Notes under the pieces: generated by a model
Databases searched by the model: none
The model's input: the letters and a program-made list of their open reading frames with translations, nothing else
What the model was told of the DNA's origin: nothing
Translations under genes and position numbers: made by a program
NCBI GenBank assembly: GCA_030248195.1
Contig: JASAND010017991.1
Location: forward strand, 1 to 64,000
Source: Trissonchulus latispiculum
Lineage: Eukaryota; Nematoda; Enoplea; Enoplida; Ironidae
Length of the DNA stretch: 64,000 nucleotides
Direction: 5' to 3'
Part shown: piece by piece, positions 58,540 through 64,000 of the stretch
Layout: every line of letters begins with the position of its first letter
Numbering within the stretch: position 1 is the stretch's first letter

Positions 58540-58912
58540 TGGAAATTTGGTTAAGAGTAGAGAGATTGCTAAGGTTCGTGTTGAGTGTGTGATTTTGAAG
58601 CTAAGAATAAAATTCAAACAAAATTGGGTTTATTTCAAAGAAGACATAATTTTATAGGAACAAATTACAAAATACGACCGTGTACAATAAATTTATCCCC
58701 AACCTCCCATACCAACCTCTAACCTTGAAGATCCTCCAGAGCTTTCCAATTTGATGATCAATTTGGGTTCAATTGAAAGTGACCCGAAAATGACGAAAAT
58801 TCCCTCCCTTAAATATTGTCAAAACTAATTTGCATATTACGGAAATGTCGAATTTCTAATTTGCATATTCGTTCCGAAGTTCGTATAGTTTCCAAACAAG
58901 GAAATTTCCACA
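58540..58912 (-). repeat. 5' LTR of the nested element
   Basis: Same 373 bp as 56,345-56,717; no difference found on direct comparison, which implies a recent insertion. Confidence 0.9.
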
Positions 58913-60165
58913 CCGGTAACCCGGGTCGAACCAAAGTCGACCAACATGTCATTGATACTGGCAAGGACGGCCCAGTAAAGGGCAGATCCTATCGGTATAA
59001 CCCGAAGGATAAGGCTGAAATTGAAAAGCATATCAAGGCTATGCTTGAAGAGGGAGTTTGCTCCCCTTCCACTAGCCCTTGGTCCTCCCCATGTATCCTT
59101 GTCGGCAAGAAGGATGGTACGACACGGCTGGTAATTGACTACAGGCGTCTTAATAAGATCACGAAGAAAGATAGTTACCCACTACCGAAGATAGATGAGA
59201 TCTTGGATCAACTCCAAGGTGCGGTCATATTTTCTACGATTGACTTGGCCGCTGGTTATTGGCAAGTGGAGGTCTATCCGGAGCATAGGGAAAAGACGGC
59301 TTTTGTGTCACATATGGGCCTTTTTCACATGAATGTCATGTCCTTTGGTCTCTGCAATGCTCCGGCGACCTTCCAGCGCATTATGGAAAAGGTCCTCACA
59401 GATCTCCCAGTCTATATCGATGACGTCCTGATTCCTTCCCCTGATCCTGATTCTCACCTGGTAATGCTGAGGTCGACCCTCCAGCGTTTAAGGGATAATG
59501 GATTGAGAATCAAGCTGAAGAAATGCTGTTTTGCCCGAGATGCGGTCCCTTTCCTAGGCCATTACGTGGGCCGTAATGGTATCAGTGTGGACCCAGACAA
59601 AGTTAAAGCGGTTTCTCAGCTCCCTCCCCCTACTGATGTGAAGGGTATTCGTGCTTTTCTGGGAATGTGCGGATACTATCGCCGATTTGTGTCTAACTAC
59701 GCGAAAGTGGCTGCTCCACTGACCGACCTTCTTAAGAAAGGGGTCCCCTTTCTTTGGTCCGAGGAATGCCAGCAAAGCTTCGAGGCATTGAAGCAGCATC
59801 TCACGACAGCCCCAGTGTTGGCATTTCCTGATTTTTCGAAAACCTTCTACGTGTCCACCGATGCCAGCAAGCGTGGCTTTGGAGCAGTCCTGGAACAGCA
59901 GTTTTCGGTCCCACGAAGCTACGACAAACCGAATGGGCCTCGTGTGCTACGGGAAAGACCAGTAGCATATGCCAGTCGGACATTGACCCAGGGTGAGAAA
60001 GGCTATTCGGCAACCGAAATGGAAGCCTTTGCGGCCCTCTGGGGATGTAAAAAATTCCGGCACTATCTCTCATGCAAACAGTTTGTCCTACGCACGGACC
60101 ATATGGCTGTAAGGGATCTGCTGAATAACTTCAAGGCATTGGGATCAGGAAAATTGGCTGGTCAC
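58913..60165 (+). pseudogene. pol: Pol middle part: reverse transcriptase and most of RNase H
   Basis: Resumes in the frame left at 56,344 (allowing for the duplicated target). RT motifs appear in order: YPLPKIDEILDQL, FSTIDLAAGYWQVEV (catalytic Asp), MSFGLCNAPATFQRIM, and YIDD at 59,413-59,424. The stretch before YIDD is several residues shorter than usual for Ty3 RT. RNase H motifs: STDASKRGFGAVL (Asp near 59,860), ATEMEAFAAL (Glu), LRTDHMAV (Asp). The frame fails near 60,150-60,170, where one base appears to be missing. Confidence 0.8.
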
Positions 60166-61673
60166 GTATGCTGGAATTCGAATTCACTGTGGAGTATCGT
60201 CCGGGCAGGGAAAACCATGTCCCGGATGCGCTGTCGCGCCTATGGCCAATTGAAGAACCAGTTGATAGCGAACAGGAAGCACTGGAGGTTATGTACCCAC
60301 CTGAGGTGTATGCCTTGACGGCTGCACCGCCTGGCCCACCAACGGTGCTCAGTTGGAAGCGGCAACTTCGCGACGAACCTGAATTTGCCGTCCTATTGGA
60401 CTTTTTAGAACAGAAGCGACTGCCGGAAAACCAGCAGGAAGCATTGGTCTTGACGAAGCTGAGGTCTTCGTTCAATATTAAAGATGGGGTTCTTTACCGG
60501 GATTATCTAGACGAACGGGGTATGCGGCGAGGCTTATCGTTTCCTACGCTCGTGGTACCACGCGACGAACGCGAGAAGCTGCTCGAGGAGGTCCACACAC
60601 ATTTTACGACAGGTGGACATCGGGCCCACAAAGCGGCCTATGCTAGTTTGGCATCTAAGTACTGGTGGCCTCGCATGTCACAGGACTTGGCGGAATATAT
60701 TGCGCAGTGTAAACCCTGCGCTAAATTTAATCATGGGCCACGGCGTCATCAGGCAACTATGCAAAATACCGTCGTGGTCCGATATCCCTTGCAGGTGATA
60801 GCTATGGATGTCATGCATTTCACCCATCGGGAAACCAAACGAGGTAATACCTGTGTCCTGTGTATTGTCGACTATCTGACTCGGTATGCTGAAGCTTTCG
60901 CGATGCCGAACGAGCGGGCTGAAACGACGGCCTATTGGTACCTAAATAGATTTGTAGCCCGCTGGGGCGTCCCAGGGCGCGTTCTAACGGATCAGGGCCC
61001 TAACTTTATGTCAGCCTTCATGACGGCCCAAGTGGATGCGACTGGGTCGGAGCGCATCCGGACCACAGCGTACCACCCGCAAACTAACGGGGTAGTGGAA
61101 CGGTTTAACCGGACGCTACGTAGTTTGATTACCAAATATGTGGATCGATATCAGACGGATTGGGATGATTACCTACCTTGGGCCCTGTCCATCTATCGGG
61201 CCACGGTCCACAGCTCTACGCAGGAAACCCCGTATTTCCTGATGACCGGTCGGGATTACCGGTACCCCTTGGATAATTTCTTCCAGAACCACGGCGACGA
61301 CCCTGTTGAGACATACGATGATGTCCGAAATCAGTTGTTGCCACATCTGGGTGAAGCTTGGAGGATAGCACGGGAAATGCTACAGGAAGCAGCGAATATC
61401 AACAAAGTCCGGTATGATAAGAAAGCCACGCCAGTAGAATACAAACCAGGGTCCCTGGTTATGTTGAACGTGGAGAACAAGAACGTGCCGGCTGGACTTA
61501 GCAAGAAGCTAAGACCGAAGTACGACGGCCCGTATCGGATTCTGGAAAAGATCTCACTTACGAATTATCGCATTGGTCCGACCAACGGCTTGGGTGACCC
61601 ATCCGTGGTTAATATAAATCGCTTGAAGCCATTTGGAGATGCGCCGGTCAAACTCCCTGTGGTTCAGCTTTAG
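60166..61673 (+). CDS. pol: Pol C-terminal part: end of RNase H and integrase
   Basis: Begins one frame away with EFTVEYRPGRENHVPDALSR, the usual end of Ty3 RNase H. Integrase follows: an HHCC zinc-binding region (HTHFTTGGHRAHK then CKPC), catalytic D (60,807), D (TDQGPNF, 60,990) and E (NGVVERF, 61,098), and a C-terminal GPY/F-type module (RPKYDGPYRIL). No chromodomain is visible. Stop TAG at 61,671-61,673. Confidence 0.85.
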
Positions 61674-64000
61674 GTTCCCTAAAGTTGATATAGTACGTCT
61701 AGGATCTGGGCTTTTGTATATTTTTGGGAGACGTCTCCACATCTCTCTTTTCTGCTTTTATGGGCCCATTATTATTATTACCTAGGATTTTATCTGCTTA
61801 AATGTCTTTGGGTGTTGGCACTATAGTTGTTACGTTTGTTACAACTTCTTTCCCCTATGAGGGTGGGTTTAAATTCTTTTAAGGGTCTTCTTTGATTCAT
61901 TCTAGTTTCATTTTTAAATTGGGGTTTTCACTTTACACCTAATAGAATCTACTTCTTTTATTTAATCCCTTATTATGACCTTTTATTGGGGTCATAATTG
62001 CACTTCATTTTCTTTCATTCATTCCTAATCCTATTCAAATTTACCTAGGGGGTTTCTCTTCTCTATCTAAAAAGGAATTCCTATGGTTTTGTGTCAAAAG
62101 GTTAAGAAGGCCCTTCACTTGTTTAGGGATTAGGGCCGAAAGACTCTGATTTAAATCATAAGTCCGAAGAACTTACGTTTAACTCGTATACTTGTTATGT
62201 ACACAAAATTTCTATGCCTAATTAAAACCCACAATCCCATTTGTCGTGTTTGATATATTCTATATGTGATTCTGCACCTTATATAGTTTTTTCAGTGCAA
62301 GTCAGATTGTTACATTATGAGTCAGTCTATTGCCGATTCTGGGAATGATAATGCATCCTCTGCGAGTGACGTATTCATGTAAGCTATTAGATCTCTATTT
62401 GTCCTTTAAATAACCCTCTAATTCTTGATATCTATACACGCTCTACTCATCCATCCTTTGTCTCCTTTGTCTCCTAAGAAGGCCCTTCACTTGTTTCCCC
62501 CATAACAGTGCAAGTGTTTCACGTGCGCTCGGATATATGTGTATATGTGGGTTTTACCTTTTAGTATGTGTGTGGTTCTTTTTCCTGTAGGTAGGTTCGT
62601 AGTTAGGTTAGTAGGTAGTTCACCCATCCTTTTGTGTGTGTAGTTTCTCTCTCACTTTTTCTTGTTTTTGTCATGCTTTCACCCTCTGATCGTTTTTGCA
62701 CATTTTTTTTCTGAGTTCTAGCTTAGATCCTAGATGCTGAATCCTTTCTATGGTGGGATCCTTTTGGTTGTCAAAAGAACGGAAGGTCTTTGTCTTAACC
62801 GTGGGGAACCCTCGGCCAAAAGGCCGGATTTGAAGGATTTTGCCTAAAATTTTGTTGGCGCTATCTTCTTGGTTTCACCGGCGATTTGCCTTGGATCTGT
62901 GGTTACCGGGCGAGTCTATTGCGGATCTCGCTCCTCCCGGACAAGAGAACAATATCCTACCCGTGTGCCGGCTTGATATATTATGATCCTGCTACTCCCC
63001 CATCGGGCTACGGCGCGCCTGCCTGGGAGCGCTCCAGTCCGGTATTCAGCACGTTTTGAACCGTATTCATGCCAGCCCCCTTCATGACCGGTAACCGGTC
63101 ATTCCCTTGGTTTGGGTATAGCCGTTATGAGTATATAGTAAAGGATCGTGCCCTATTTTTACGGTTCTTTTCCATCACGAAGCTTACGGCGGCGTTCTCC
63201 GGTCCTAAATTCGGCGGATTCTTTCATCTATATTATCGGCGGATGCGTTTCCCTTCCTCATTGGTTATCATTTACCCTGCCCCTTTCTGGTCGCTCATTT
63301 CCCTGGGCGACCTGTTTGGACTATTCTTCTGCATGTGACAATTCTATTTAATTGGGACTTTATCTGGCTCTGACTTTACCCGGATGTGACTATCTATTGC
63401 TCAATTTTGAACTACCTAATGATGATTTTCTCAATCTGGACAATCCCGATTTTGACTGCCATATATGATTCCTCAACCATGAAGCCTTCCCGATGGGTGA
63501 CATTTTCTATTATGAAGATTCTCTATTATGACATTCCACCCGATGAAGATTTGCTCAATATTTTGACTATTCCTAATGCGAAACGAACGCTTCCCCTATA
63601 AACATTACATTCCTATGCCCAAAGAAGAAAGAAACTGCCATTGTTAAACTTTATTGTCTTTTCCTATTAACGTATATATACTGTCTTCGTCCTTAATAGC
63701 TTTTTATATGTAAATTAGCCAATATCTTGTTGTTTACTCATGCTTACGTATATTTTATGACATATTTTACGATGGTTGCGTATTTTACTACTAAATTTTT
63801 ATCCCTTTGGAAGCTTACTAACATATTTTACCTTTTCTTGAAGCTTACTTTAAAATTATTTCTACTAACTCCTTGAAGCTAACTTCTAAAAATTTTACCT
63901 AAATTTATTCTGTTCTGCTTAGTTCCTAACCATGTTGTTATATTCCGGGTATTCTGTATAGTTTTAGGCGTAATATATGTTTGTTTGTTAGTCTTAACCA
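61674..64000. other. No gene recognised; 3' flank or LTR region of the Ty3/Gypsy element
   Basis: A hairpin GGGAGACGTCTCC lies just after pol (near 61,726). A 21-bp direct repeat (AAGAAGGCCCTTCACTTGTT...) occurs at 62,104-62,124 and 62,476-62,496. The 3' LTR probably starts in this stretch, but no matching 5' LTR is in the window, so its borders are open. Short frames at 63,069-63,601 have no motifs. Confidence 0.4.

Larger units (their letters stand above)
56345..58912 (-). mobile_element. Young non-coding LTR retrotransposon nested in pol
   Basis: Two 373-bp LTRs, identical by eye, flank 1,822 bp. The target duplication is CCGGTA (56,339-56,344 and 58,913-58,918). Minus orientation is shown by a tRNA-Arg-type primer site (TGGCGACCGTG) beside the 58,540 LTR and a polypurine tract beside the other. 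No Gag, protease, RT or integrase frame exists, so it must be mobilised in trans (TRIM/LARD-like). Confidence 0.9.

Noticed and set aside
58816..58912. Start of the RT frame at an ATG inside the LTR
   Set aside because: The ATG lies in the nested LTR; the pol frame really resumes after the LTR end at 58,913.

Overview
The window looks like a repeat-dense nuclear locus of an invertebrate animal. The evidence is small exons with GT/AG borders, tRNA-derived SINE-like sequences, many MITE and foldback elements, LTR retrotransposons, a C-type-lectin exon and exons of a DEG/ENaC channel. I cannot name the species. Most long reading frames belong to transposons; the host coding content is two exon sets.

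Region 1 (1-29,415) is a very large imperfect palindrome. Two arms of about 14 kb (about 598-14,790 and 15,390-29,415) flank a 0.6-kb spacer. Each arm carries, from the centre outward, a row of small phase-0 exons encoding an unrecognised helical repeat of about 50 residues, a 417-bp MITE, a 2-kb LTR retrotransposon with a single Gag-like frame, a decayed retrotransposon RNase H fragment, a foldback element enclosing a tRNA-like sequence, an LTR-like block and a TTAA-flanked element. The two exon rows point away from each other. The left row is intact and has one extra exon in the spacer; three exons of the right row are frameshifted.

Region 2 (29,416-33,591) is single-copy and AT-rich. I see no gene. 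It holds a 1.05-kb foldback element with arrays of a 16-bp subterminal repeat.

Region 3 (33,592-50,556) is a direct tandem duplication of about 8 kb, separated by a truncated TTAA element. Each unit has four minus-strand exons that splice in phase: DEG/ENaC first membrane segment, the first extracellular DEG/ENaC strand, a linker with a furin-like site, and the first half of a C-type-lectin domain. Each unit also has a tRNA-like gene with a hairpin tail, a pair of tRNA-Arg-like sequences and foldback elements. Later insertions separate the units: MITEs and a LINE-like piece in unit A, and a 1.8-kb block with simple repeats and an extremely GC-rich patch in unit B.

Region 4 (50,557-64,000) contains a Ty3/Gypsy-type retrotransposon (gag, protease, RT, RNase H, integrase; about 51,711-61,673). 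It is damaged by two single-base frameshifts and interrupted between protease and RT by a young non-coding LTR element (56,345-58,912) with identical 373-bp LTRs. The last 2.3 kb has no recognisable gene.

The strongest candidates for something undescribed are the repeat-exon gene at the palindrome centre and the apparent DEG/ENaC-C-type-lectin chimera.
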